This document shows positions 45,801 through 56,600 of a DNA stretch of 64,000 bases, piece by piece. The number at the start of each line of letters is the position of its first letter. The stretch's first letter is position 1. A program made the translations under genes and the position numbers. The notes beneath the pieces are model-generated. The model made no database searches and had not been told where the DNA came from. It was given only the letters and a program-made list of their open reading frames with translations. Origin of the DNA: Macrostomum hystrix (Eukaryota; Platyhelminthes; Macrostomidae); contig CATNEN010000039.1 of NCBI GenBank assembly GCA_950097015.1, positions 19,957,501-20,021,500 on the forward strand, in the 5' to 3' direction.

Positions 45801-48800
45801 TATTCAGGCGTATCAGTTCAGTGCGGATAGGCGCGATTCTTTCGATCTCTACTGCTTGGGTCGAACCATTCTAAGTGTCTGCGATTTCATCGACTCCTCG
45901 GTTACAATGTCTAAACAATCTAGTTCGGGCACTGTTGACCAACAGAGGCGTCATCTAGATCAGCTGCGCAATCTGGCTAAGAACAGCCTCTGCGCCGCCT
46001 CGCCCGCCGGCCGCAGTCCGGCCAGACGATTGCAACGACACGCTGCCTTTGTTAGCCACGGCTTCACCCAGTTGACCGAGTTTTTGGCCGATTTCTCTTT
46101 GAAAAGCGAAGACGAGCTTAGACAATTCTTTTTTGGATTGAAGACTAGATTGTTTGAACTGCCCGAAGGACTAGTGGCCAGGTAAATTTTGCATCGATTT
46201 CTTAACAGCCTACTTCACGAATCACGATAGCTCCCAAACCGTAAGACTGATTTTTCGTAAAAATCCACAATATGGATCAAAATTTTCGTATCGTCGTATC
46301 GTATTATCGTATCGTCTCAGGCGCCTCAGTCGACTGCTGCTAGGCCGGCTGCCCCTGACGCACCCCATGGCTTCAACCTACCTGCTGCCTTACCTGCTGC
46401 GACCGTATCGAGGTCCGACTAGGCCTCCGGACAGCGACTGCCTACTAAGCGAGGCCGAGTTTCGACGCGAACTAGTGCCCTACCTGGCCATGGTGCTGAG
46501 AATAAGAGATTTGCCGGTGCGCTGCGCACTGTTGGATCATTTCCCAGCTTATTGCCACCTCATGGACTGGAGGCGGGACGGGTGAGGCCGCTTTTGCTGA
46601 TCTAATTATAAGGATATCAGACAGGGTAGAGATGAGACAGGGGTGAGATAAGACGGGGGAGACATGAGACATGGAAGAGATAAGACATGGAATAGATGAG
46701 ACAGGGGTGAGATAAGACAGGGGAGAGATGAGACAGGGCAGAGATGAGACAGGGGTGAGATAAGACAGGGTGGAGATGAGACAGGGGAGACATGAGACAT
46801 GGAATAGATGAGACAGGGGTGAGATAAGACAGGGGAGAGATGAGACAGGGCAGAGATGAGACACAGGAGAGATGAGACAGGGAGAGATGAGACGGGTGAG
46901 ATGACACAGAATATAGATGCAACAGGATAGAAATAGGACAAGGTAAAGAATTCAAATTTTCCTATACATTTGGTATTGATTTTAGAACGGGACAAATATT
47001 ATTTTCGAAGTCTCAAAATTGACCATCTTCGATGTAAATTAGGTGCAAAGGTTGGGAAAATAGTTGTGTAGCCAATTGGCTTGAAATTCATGCTTCTGAT
47101 CTAGAGGTCCGGAGTTCGAATCCACTAGTGGGTGTTTCAATCCTAGTCCCTTGTCCACGGACTATACAGTCGTCAAAGTTTCGGCAATCGCCCTTTTAAT
47201 CCGCAGAGCTCACCGCTCGCTGATACCGGAGCTGCTCATTGGGCTGCGCGACAAGCACGATCAGCTGGTGGCCCGCAGCCACCTGGCCGTGGCAGCGCTC
47301 GTCCCCCTGGCCGGCTATGCCGCGCTATTCGGCGACAAAGCCGACGCTGCTCGTCAGTCGCTGTTCACCGACGCGCAACCGCGTAGGCGACTGCTCGGCG
47401 TGGCGCCGACTATGGAATCCGGCGACAAATCTGCTAATGCCGACGGCGATGGCGGCTACGTCTACGGCGCTGATTCGGCCAGAGCGGCGCCTTTGTTGCT
47501 GCGCGACCTGGCCGTGCTCAGCGATCGCTACAAGGGACCAGAGGAGGCCGCAGCTGCAGAGTTTCAACGACAGGCGGCTATGGTGGAGGCCGAGTCTGCC
47601 AGGATCATTGCTGACAGACGGCGAGGGTGAGCCAGCGGTGTTTCGGGTGTGGTGTTCACGTAATTTGGGTGTGGGGTTTTCGTAATTTCGGTGTGTGATT
47701 TGGTAATTTCGGTGTGGTTTTTGGTGATCTGAGTGTGGTGTTTGGTAATTTGGGTGTGGGGTTTGGTGATTTGGGTGTGGGATTTGGTAATTTCGGTGTT
47801 GGGTTTGGTGATTTGGGTGTGGGATTTGGTAATTTGGGTGTGGTATTTGGTGATCTGAGTGTGGTGTTTGGTAATTTGGGTGTGGGGTTTGGTGATTTGG
47901 GTGTGGGATTTGGTAATTTCGGTGTTGGGTTTGGTGATTTGGGTGTGGGATTTGGTAATTTCGGTGTGGTTTTTGGTGATCTGAGTGTGGTGTTTGGTAA
48001 TTTGGGTGTGGGGTTTGGTGATTTGGGTGTGGGATTTGGTAATTTCGGTGTTGGGTTTGGTGATTTGGGTGTGGGATTTGGTAATTTGGGTGTGGTATTT
48101 GATGATTTGGGTGTGGGGTTTTGGTAATTTGGGTGTGGTATTTTGTAATTTGGGTGTGGTGTTTGATGATTTGGGTGTGGGGTTTGATGATTTGGGTGTG
48201 GGGTTTGGTGATTTGGGTGTGGGATTTGGTAATTTCGGTGTTGGGTTTGGTGATTTGGGTGTGGGATTTGGTAATTTCGGTGTGGTTTTTGGTGATCTGA
48301 GTGTGGTGTTTGGTAATTTGGGTGTGGGGTTTGGTGATTTGGGTGTGGGATTTGGTAATTTCGGTGTTGGGTTTGGTGATTTGGGTGTGGGATTTGGTAA
48401 TTTGGGTGTGGTATTTGATGATTTGGGTGTGGGGTTTTGGTAATTTGGGTGTGGTATTTTGTAATTTGGGTGTGGTGTTTGATGATTTGGGTGTGGGGTT
48501 TGATGATTTGGGTGTGGGGTTTGATGATTTGGGTGTGGGGTTTGATGATTTGGGTGTGGGGTTTGGTGATTTGGGTGTGGGGTTTGGTGATTTGGGTGTG
48601 GGGTTTGGTGATTTGGGTGTGGGGTTTGGTGATTTGGGTGTGGGGTTTGATTTTTCAAGAGCGAGGATTTAATTTTTGTGTACTATGCGTTTGTTTTCCC
48701 ATTTTTATGGGAAAATGCATTTCCCATATGCATTTTTATCCTACCCATTCCAGAAAAGCTAAACCATCAGAGGACGAAAATTCTCGTTGCCTAGCGACCG

Positions 48801-50724
48801 TTGCCGAGGAAGCGTTGGCCTCTGAAGCTTCGGCTTCGGCCTCCCAAATGGATGAAAACGAGGACAGAAACAGTTGGGGCGACGACTGGGAAGATAATGA
48901 TTTAGAATACCACCTTGTGAACAGTGCTGACGCCGGCGCGGCTGTTGACCCAACGGTTGATAGACTGAGTGTAGTATCTGAAGTAGAGGTTCAACAGCAG
49001 CAGCAGCCGCGGGTCATAAAGGTAGATATGGCTAAACACAAATACTAGTTAGCTAGTATGGACTCCAATCCCTTTTTTAAATCACCTTTTAATCCTTATT
49101 AAAATCATTTTCCAATACATATTGAAATCCCTTTATAATCCGTAGAGAAATCCCCATCCAGCCCAACTAAACATGTCCGCCCAATCCCTTTATAAATCCA
49201 CTTCCAATCTATCTAAAAATCCCCTTTTAATCCATCTAAAAATCCCCTTTTAATCCATCTAGAAATCCCCTTTTAATCCATCTAGAAATCCCCATCCAAC
49301 CAATCTAGGAATCCCCTTTCAATACATCTTGAAATCCCCTACTAGCCCATCTAGAAATCCCCTTTCAATCCATCTAGAAATCCCCTACCAGCCCATCTAG
49401 AAATTCCCTTTTAATCCATCTAGAATTCCCCATCCAACCAATCTAGAAATCCCCTTTTAATCCATCTAGAAATCCCCTATCCAGCCCATCTAGGAATCCC
49501 CTTTCAATACATCTAGAAATCCCCTTTTAATCCATCTAGAAATCCCCTATCCAGCCCATCTAGAAATCCCCTTTTAATACATCTAGAAATCCCCTTTTAA
49601 TCCATCTAGAAATCCCCTATCCAGCCCATCTAGGAATCCCCTTTCAATACATCTAGAAATCCCCTTTTAATCCATCTAGAAATCCCCTATCCAGCCCATC
49701 TAGAAATCCCCTTTTAATACATCTAGAAATCCCCTTTTAATCCATCTAGAAATCCCCTATCCAGCCCATCTAGAAATCCCCTTTCAATACATCTAGAAAT
49801 CCCCTTTTAATCCATCTAGAAATCCCCTATCCAGCCCATCTAGAAATCCCCTTTCAATCCATCTAGAAATCCCCATCCAACCAATCTAGGAATCCCCTTT
49901 CAATACATCTAGAAATCCCCTTTTAATCCATCTAGAAATCCCCTATCCAGCCCATCTAGGAATCCCCTTTCAATACATCTAGAAATCCCCTTTTAATCCA
50001 TCTAGAAATCCCCTATCCAGCCCATCTAGAAATCCCCTTTCAATACATCTAGAAATCCCCTTTTAATCCATCTAGAAATCCCCTATCCAGCCCATCTAGA
50101 AATCCCCTTTCAATACATCTAGAAATCCCCTTTTAATCCATCTAGAAATCCCCTATCCAGCCCATCTAGAAATCCCCTTTCAATCCATCTAGAAATCCCC
50201 ATCCAACCAATCTAGGAATCCCCTTTCAATACATCTAGAAATCCCCTTTTAATCCATCTAGAAATCCCCTATCCAGCCCATCTAGGAATCCCCTTTCAAT
50301 ACATCTAGAAATCCCCTTTTAATCCATCTAGAAATCCCCTATCCAGCCCATCTAGAAATCCCCTTTCAATCCATCTAGAAATCCCCATCCAACCAATCTA
50401 GGAATCCCCTTTCAATACATCTAGAAATCCCCCTTTAATCCATCTAGAAATCCCCAATCCAGCCCATCTAGGAATCCCCTTTCAATACATCTAGAAATCC
50501 CCTACCAGCCCATCTAGAAATCCCCTTTCAATCCATCTAGAAATTCCCTTTCAATCTATCTTTAAATCCCTCTTCAATACATAAAAAATCCCCTTCTAAT
50601 ATTTTTGTAACTACCCTTCTAATCCATTTCAAAATCATTTACAATACATCTTGAAATCCTGTCTTATCCATATCTTTAAAAAAGAAATTATCCCTCTAAT
50701 GGCCCATTAAAAAATCCCCCTTTA

Positions 50725-50767
<43 letters not shown>

Positions 50768-51109
50768 TATTCTACAATCGGTGGCTTGACAGTCGAGGCG
50801 CTGACAATCAAACCAGTCCTGACGGCCGCCGGTCGACAAATCGACGAATTTCTGGCCGAATTAGAGCCCTGCATTCCGTCATCTGTGGCGTCTTCGGTTG
50901 CCATGGTAACTAAAACTGCAGCAGTCGCAGTCGCTGCCGCAGCTCCAAGTTCCAGCTCGTTGGCTGTCAGCATAGACGTCGGCGACGATAATAACGACGA
51001 AGGCGAGGACGCCTGGGGACTCGGCGATGTAGACGACGATGCGACTGATGCTGAGGCCGTCGTCGGTACACCAGCTCTCAATGGCGGCGCAACTGACGAC
51101 CAGCGATAA
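42865..51109 (+). CDS. SCYL3: SCY1-like pseudokinase 3 (SCYL3/PACE-1), 8 exons
   Basis: SCYL3 is a catalytically degenerate kinase with HEAT-like repeats that binds ezrin and acts around Golgi and membranes. Exons: 42865-43080, 45037-45222, 45315-45485, 45808-46181, 46321-46581, 47207-47626, 48754-49021, 50729-51109; all phases agree and give 758 aa. The N-terminal Met-Gly fits family myristoylation. In the kinase fold, HRD becomes LSHNNVQQSS and DFG becomes NFE within GHWKLANFELC, so catalysis is unlikely. LKSEDELRQFF, STYLLPYLL and LLIGLRDKHDQLVARS match the SCYL3 HEAT region. Exon 7 has an acidic NSWGDDWED tract; exon 8 begins with 12 CAG codons (poly-Gln) and ends acidic. The donors at 45223 (GTTTGG) and 45486 (GTCTGT) are non-ideal. 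Introns 6 and 7 are mostly arrays. Confidence 0.9.
43211..43538 (+). mobile_element. Full tRNA-derived SINE, SCYL3 intron 1
   Basis: It opens AAGAGGTTGTAGCCTAGTGG with a pol III A-box (TAGCCTAGTGG) and a B-box (GGTTCAATTCC, about 43268-43278). A body follows, including TTCACCCAGCTGTTAAATGG and AGCTGCGGCTGTGCTGTCGG. It ends in ATT repeats. The inverted copy at 57060-57365 is nearly full length; a composite relative is at 7940-8275. Confidence 0.9.
43711..44263. mobile_element. MITE-like inverted-repeat element, SCYL3 intron 1
   Basis: CATAGTCCAGATCAT near 43721-43735 faces its reverse complement ATGATCTGGACTATG near 44239-44253. The similarity extends weakly inwards (GCATGCC and AATTTTT motifs on both arms), about 45 bp per arm. 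The interior is GTGTGCAT-rich and non-coding. Confidence 0.7.
46616..46925. repeat. Degenerate purine minisatellite, SCYL3 intron 5
   Basis: About 15-16 bp units of the form GATGAGACAGGGGAGA or GATAAGACAGGGGTGA, about 18 copies. Several 60-90 bp blocks recur. Confidence 0.88.
47040..47200 (+). mobile_element. tRNA-like SINE fragment, SCYL3 intron 5
   Basis: GGAGTTCGAATCC near 47111 is a pol III B-box with an upstream TGTAGCCAATTGGC that resembles an A-box. A stretch resembling the SINE body follows (CCTAGTCCCTTGTCCACGGACT against CCTAGTCCATGGACT). It ends close to the exon 6 acceptor. Confidence 0.5.
47640..48655. repeat. 21-bp G-rich minisatellite (about 48 copies), SCYL3 intron 6
   Basis: Unit GGGTGTGGGGTTTGGTGATT plus T, with GGTAATTTCGGTGT variants. 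Runs of GGG and GGGG recur on the sense strand, so G-quadruplexes are possible in DNA or pre-mRNA. A block of about 315 bp is duplicated (47,714 and 48,220 regions). Unit length 21 explains open frames in three phases. Confidence 0.95.
49090..50580. repeat. About 23-bp minisatellite with higher-order blocks, SCYL3 intron 7
   Basis: Unit AATCCATCTAGAAATCCCCT with alternating TTT, ATCCAGCCC and ACCAATCTAGG endings. Three to five units form blocks that repeat across about 1.5 kb. The array stops about 150 bp before the exon 8 acceptor. Confidence 0.94.
50729..50764 (+). repeat. (CAG)12 tract at the SCYL3 exon 8 acceptor
   Basis: Twelve CAG triplets directly follow TTTAAAAG. They are read in frame as Gln, then CAA. 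Each CAG is also a possible 3' splice site, so the protein may gain or lose glutamines by acceptor choice. Confidence 0.85.
50897..50910. promoter_or_regulatory. Perfect X-box inside SCYL3 exon 8
   Basis: GTTGCCATGGTAAC is a full palindromic RFX X-box. It lies in coding sequence (Val-Ala-Met-Val-Thr), so a regulatory role is uncertain. Confidence 0.3.
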
Positions 51110-51329
51110 ATATTCCCACGTTTCACTTACTTATGTTATGGTTCTAAATAGTTGTTAGCATTCCATTGCTTTTGTAACAGTTAAAAATTTGCTGATGTAA
51201 CATTAATATTTATCTATTTATTTGCTTTCATTTTGATTCTTTCGATTCCCGCCTCGTTATCTTCCCCTGATTAATAATGATATTCAATTCAAAAGTATTA
51301 AAAAACTCGCTCAATTGCCTTTACCCAAT

Positions 51330-51840
51330 CACTTCGCCCCCTCGCCCTTTTACCTCGCCCTCTGGCCCTCACCCTAAGCCTCAAGCATCGCCCTTTCACC
51401 TCGCCTTTTCACCTCACCCTCTCGCCCTCGCCCTAAGCCTCAAGCCTGGCCCTTTCACCTCGCCTTCGTACCTCATCCTCTCGCCCTCGCCCTAAGACTC
51501 ACGCCTCGCCCTTTCACATCGACCTCTCGCCCTCACCCTAAGCCTCAAGACTGGCCCTTTCACCTCGCCTTCTCACCTCACCCTCTCGCCCTCGCCCTAA
51601 GCCTCACGCCTCGCCCCATCGCTTTTCACCTTGCACTCTCGCCCTCTCGCCATTTCACATCGACCTCTCGCCCTCACCCTAAGCCTCAAGCCTCGCCCTT
51701 TCAACCCGCCTTCTCACCTCACCCTCTCGCCCTCGCCCTAAACCTCACGCCTCGCCCTTTCACCTCGCCCTCTCGCCCATTAATTTCACTCGTCGCCCTC
51801 TCACAACGCCTTTCTGTTTCTCGCCCTCTCCCTCCTGTCT
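51330..51840. repeat. CTCGCCCT pyrimidine-rich degenerate array
   Basis: Degenerate 48-60 bp units made of CTCGCCCTTTCACCTCGCC, CTCTCGCCCT and AAGCCTCAAGCCT blocks, about 9 copies. Looks like an older array than the others. Confidence 0.8.
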
Positions 51841-53264
51841 CGTCTTTCTTAATTAATTCTTGCATTGTCTGCCTTTAATAGAACAAAAAAATTGCCAAAT
51901 TTTCACTCGCTAACTCAATTTTTCTTTTGATTTAGATTAGTTTGCTCACTGCGCTATTCTGTTTGAGTAATTGTTTCGATGATGCTTCTAGTCAGATTCA
52001 TTAGTGACTTGTTATCTTTTAGTAAATAATACGTGTTTTTTGGTAAAACTGCTTCTACAGATCATTTGACCTTCTTATCGCCAATTTGGGTAAAATATGT
52101 TCCGTTAGTTCCACGTCTACTTAGTACTTCCTTAGTACTACTTAGTACATCTACTTCCATGCTTAAGATTGCTTCGTTCACTTTTGTTTTGTTTTTTAAT
52201 TGCTATATTATTGATTTATTTACTCGGTGGCTGGACCCTTAACAATTATAGCCTACTTCTATCCGGTTGACTTCGATGCAAATGATGTTTCGCCTTACTA
52301 TGATGCCTTACTAAATAATTCCTTTTTTATATTCTTCTGCCATCCTTTTCGACTTTTGATCACTAATTCCACTGATATCATTCTACTCTTTGCTTTAACC
52401 TTCTCATAGTTTTCTGTTACTCTCTACGTTAACCTCGCCGTAACCTCGCCTCGCCTTTTCCTTTCCCTGGCCTCTCCCTCGCCACTCACTCTCGCCTTGC
52501 CCTACCGTCTCCCTCGCCTCTACCTCGCCGCTCACTCTCGCCTCGCCCTACCGTCTTCCTCGCCTCTCGTGATTCCAGTTGGAATCTGCGGTGTTTCCAG
52601 AAAAAGAAACAGCCGAACGCTGGAAACATACCAATCGGATGATTCCATGCTTAGAATCTACCCAACTGGGCGTTTTCTCGGTGCTTCTTGGCGGCGAAAT
52701 GGAATCACCCAAAGAATCCTTCAGTTCGGATGATTCCATGCTCAGAAACCGCAGAGGAATCGCCCGTAAATAATTCTCTGGTTGTCCCATGGGCCACTGG
52801 TTCGGGTGATTCTTCGGCGGTTTCCTCACAATTTACGGTTACATCGGCTGCTTCCTGGGTGTTTCTTTAACTCTTGCGAGATAGGGGGGTTTTGGTAGAT
52901 TCCACTCCTATTTTGCACAAAAAACCCGCTGAAGAAGCAGCCGAATTTTTTACAGGGCACCTGTTCCTCGCCTCTTCCTCGCCTCTTCCTCGCCTCTTCC
53001 TCGCCTGTTCCTCGCCTTCCCTCGTCTCGCCTCTCCCTTGCCTTAGCCGTAACCAAATTTTTTCGTTTTGTCCTTTTTATTTCCTCCAGTCTGCGTTTTC
53101 GCAATCGCCATCTTCGACCCTTCCTTGGCCTTACATCTTATCAAGTCTTGTGATCGAAATGGGCATGATGATCTCTGTTTCAATTTACCTGCGCTATCTT
53201 ACCTATCTCTGTTTTAGTTCACAATGGGAAATCTTTGATCATTGTCGTGCAATTTACGCCCTTG

Positions 53265-53410
53265 AGGGCCAACCTCCAAGCCACAGTGAGAGTGTACACT
53301 GGCCTGACGATGAGAAATTCAGGACAGATGTACACACCTGTGTGAGTGTGTGCCTGCGTTTAGTATCTGTGTACGTGTGTACACAGAGTTGCCTCCTCGC
53401 TGGCTGCAGG
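53265..53410 (+). mobile_element. SINE body fragment upstream of TLCD5
   Basis: CCTGACGATGAGAAATTCAG and CACCTGTGTGAGTGTGTGCC match the middle of the composite SINE at 7940-8275 (CTGACGATGAGAAAGCCAGG, CGCCTGTGTGAGCGTATGCC). No tRNA head remains. Confidence 0.7.
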
Positions 53411-53613
53411 TCCAGTGTCACCATATTCTTGGGCTCCTAATGGGATATATTTAATCGAATGTATGTTTATGATCTTTTTACTATTCATGTGTCTTATATT
53501 CTGGGCAATAATTTTCAGCTTTCCCACTGGCAGAGTCTAAAGCACCGCGATTTGAGGTTGGTGTAGCCACTACTTTAAGTAGACTCTAACAGTTTCACAT
53601 TTCTAGCGACAGC

Positions 53614-56600
53614 ATGCTAGACAATCAGGCCAGCTCAACCAGGCTAGCAGCTGAAGTGTTTCTATCCTTTCTGATCTGGTCCGGGATCTACAAAATTCTT
53701 GCACTCTTTGGCGCTACCAACCGGTTGTCAAGCGAATGGCGTTGTCGTCTAGTAACAGTTGGGCACGCCTGTCTTGTCACCTGCCTGTCCTGGTACGATG
53801 TGCTGGCAATGGGACGCAACGCTATTTATTGGGAGCTACAGGGTAAGTTTTTGGATTCGTTTAATGACCCAAAATAAACGTTTAATTTAGTGTTAATGGC
53901 CAATATTTATGACGAACCACCTGATGTTAATGACCTATAATTATGACGAACCACCTGATGTTTAATGACCTATAATTATGACGAACCACCTGATGTTAAT
54001 GACCTATAATTATGACGAACCACCTGATGTTTAATGACCTATAATTATGACGAACCACCTGATGTTAATGACCTATAATTATGACGAAACACCTGATGTT
54101 TAATGACCTATAATTATGACGAACCACCTGATGTTAATGACCTATTATTATGACGAAACACCTGATGTTTAATGACCAATAATTATGACGAAACACCTGA
54201 TGTTAATGACCAATAATTTATGACGAAACACCTGATGCTAATGACCAATCCCTATGACGAACCACCTGATGCTAATGACCAATCCCTATGACGAACCACC
54301 TGAAGTTTATGACTTATCCTTATGACAGACCAACTGAAGTTTATGACCAAACCCTATGACAAACCACCTGATGTTAATGACCAATAATTTATGACGAACC
54401 ACCTAATCTTAATGACCAATCATTATGACGAACCACCTGATGCTAATGACCAATCATTATGACGAACCACCTGATGCTAATGACCAATCCCTATGACGAA
54501 CCACCTGAAGTTTATGACCAAAGCTTATGAAAAACCAGCTGAGGTTAATGTCTAATAATTATGATAAACCAGCTGTGGTTAATGACAAAAAGTTTTACGA
54601 ATATATTTTCTGTTGTTTTTTCTTATAATGTTTTAGCTGACACTTGGTTGTCTAAAGTATCTTCAAGACGGTATTGATTTTTTTAAACTAAAGATAAAAG
54701 TTTAGCAGAAAAATTGTTTTGGTTGTTTTTTATTTTTTTACACTACCGAATTGTAGACGAATGCACCAATACTACACTTGTATATTAATCATATCTTGCA
54801 TTTCTCAAGTCTCTCAAGTTTAAATCTTATTTTGCTTTATTCCTAGCTTAATTAGACGGTCGAAAGCACATGTAATTTTTTACTAGCCTTTTTATTAAAT
54901 TTATCAATATCATTTTTTTCGAGAATGCTGATATATTCTTCAAAGTCTGAAGTCAACATTTCCCGCAATACCCTGTTTTGAGTGCTGCCGTTGCTTATGT
55001 TCTAGATAATATTTAATGAATTAAGGAAAACTAATAATATCTCGTTCTCAAATTTAATTGGTCTAAAATCCCATTCTCAGATCAATTAGGATAATATCCC
55101 ATTCTTATATCAATTAGGATGATATCCCATTCTCAGATCAATTAGGATAATATCCCATTCCCAAAAAATTAGGACAATATCCTATTCTCAGATCAATTAG
55201 GATAATATCCCATTATCAGATAAATTAGGATAATATCCCATTCTCAGATCAATTAGGATAATATCCCATTCTCAGATCAATTTGGATAATGTCCCATTCT
55301 CAGATCAATTAGGATAATATCCCATTCTCAGATCAATTTGGATAATGTCCCATTCTCAGATCAATTAGGATAATATCCCATTCTCAGATCAATTAGGATA
55401 ATATCCCATTCTCAGATCAATTAGGATAATGTCCCATTCTCAGATCAATTAGGATAATATCCCATTCCCAGACAATTAGGACAATATCCTATTCTCAGAT
55501 CAATTAGGATAATATCCCATTCTCAATTAAACCGAAAAAATATGGTCTCCTTATACGCTCGTATGCATCATGTTGGGATTCCGTATTTATAAAATCTGAG
55601 GCCAGTGCATTATTGTACTGTCTGTTGCTCTCTCCCTTCTTCAATTCAATACAGGGCAGCCCTATAATAGTCTCGAACGCTGCTTGTTCACCGTCTGTCT
55701 GGGATATTTTCTATTCGACCTGGCTTGGTGCCTGCTGCACAGAACCGAAGGCCCGCTGATGCTGCTGCACCACTGCGCCAGTGTGTTCGGCATCTCAATG
55801 TCTCTGTTGTGCTGCCGGTGGGCCCCGGAGCTAACTGTCACCATTGGCGGCAGCGAGATCAGTAATCCCCTGCTTCAGCTGCGGTGGTTTCTAAGAAATA
55901 GTAACGGAAGCTACAGTCCTGGCAGGTGAGTGTTGCTGGAGATTGTTGGGATGGAGGATACTACCACAGTTCTTCAATGCAGCTATGAAATTTTGAATCC
56001 ATGGTGTCAAGTTAAAGGGAAATCTGTCACATAGAAGCTGTAGTTGAAATCATGGTGGTATCGTTTTCGTTCATTAGCTGCAACGAAAAGTGTCTGCACA
56101 AGTCAGCACCAGTGCTACACATCCTCAAATGTCTTCAAATCGATATAATCAATAAACATCGAATAGTAAAACTCCAAACAATGCATGAACTGGTTAGTCA
56201 TTTTCGTGGCATTCGTCAGTCACATTTAAAATCTAATCAACGTGCCTCAGAAAACAAAGAATGAGGTATTTCGAGCATTATGACGTGACGAGTCAGTGCT
56301 TCGAGCTCTCTGTAAGGCGGATCAGGCAGCAACTCACAATTCAGCTGGTCAATCTTCTCCATTGTCTTTTCAACTGTGTGCGGCCGAGCGTCGTGTCGCT
56401 GTCGAGTTGTCGTGGCGCAGGAAGCAGGGCTTATCACCAGATTGACGCGCATCGTCCTTTAGTCTGGCCAGGCTAGCGATGTCCGCATTAATCGTTGTCC
56501 CTTCTTCTAGAAAATCGATTGTCAGTGGACCAGAGTGGTCAAAGATGAGCGTCAACATGACCTTCCTCAAATGCTGGCAGTTTGCCCAGACGCAACTTTC

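Larger units (their letters stand above)
51110..53613. other. SCYL3-TLCD5 intergenic region
   Basis: Contains the pyrimidine-rich array 51330-51840, shorter CTCGCC-rich stretches (52430-52565, 52965-53050), a palindrome-rich patch (52565-52950) and a SINE fragment (53265-53410). A likely 5' UTR acceptor for TLCD5 lies at 53606 (TTTCTAG). No gene seen. Confidence 0.6.

Noticed and set aside
47564-48672. Frames over the 21-bp SCYL3 intron array (364 and 203 residues)
   Set aside because: Repeat-driven; the 203-residue frame merely runs into real exon 7 at 48754.
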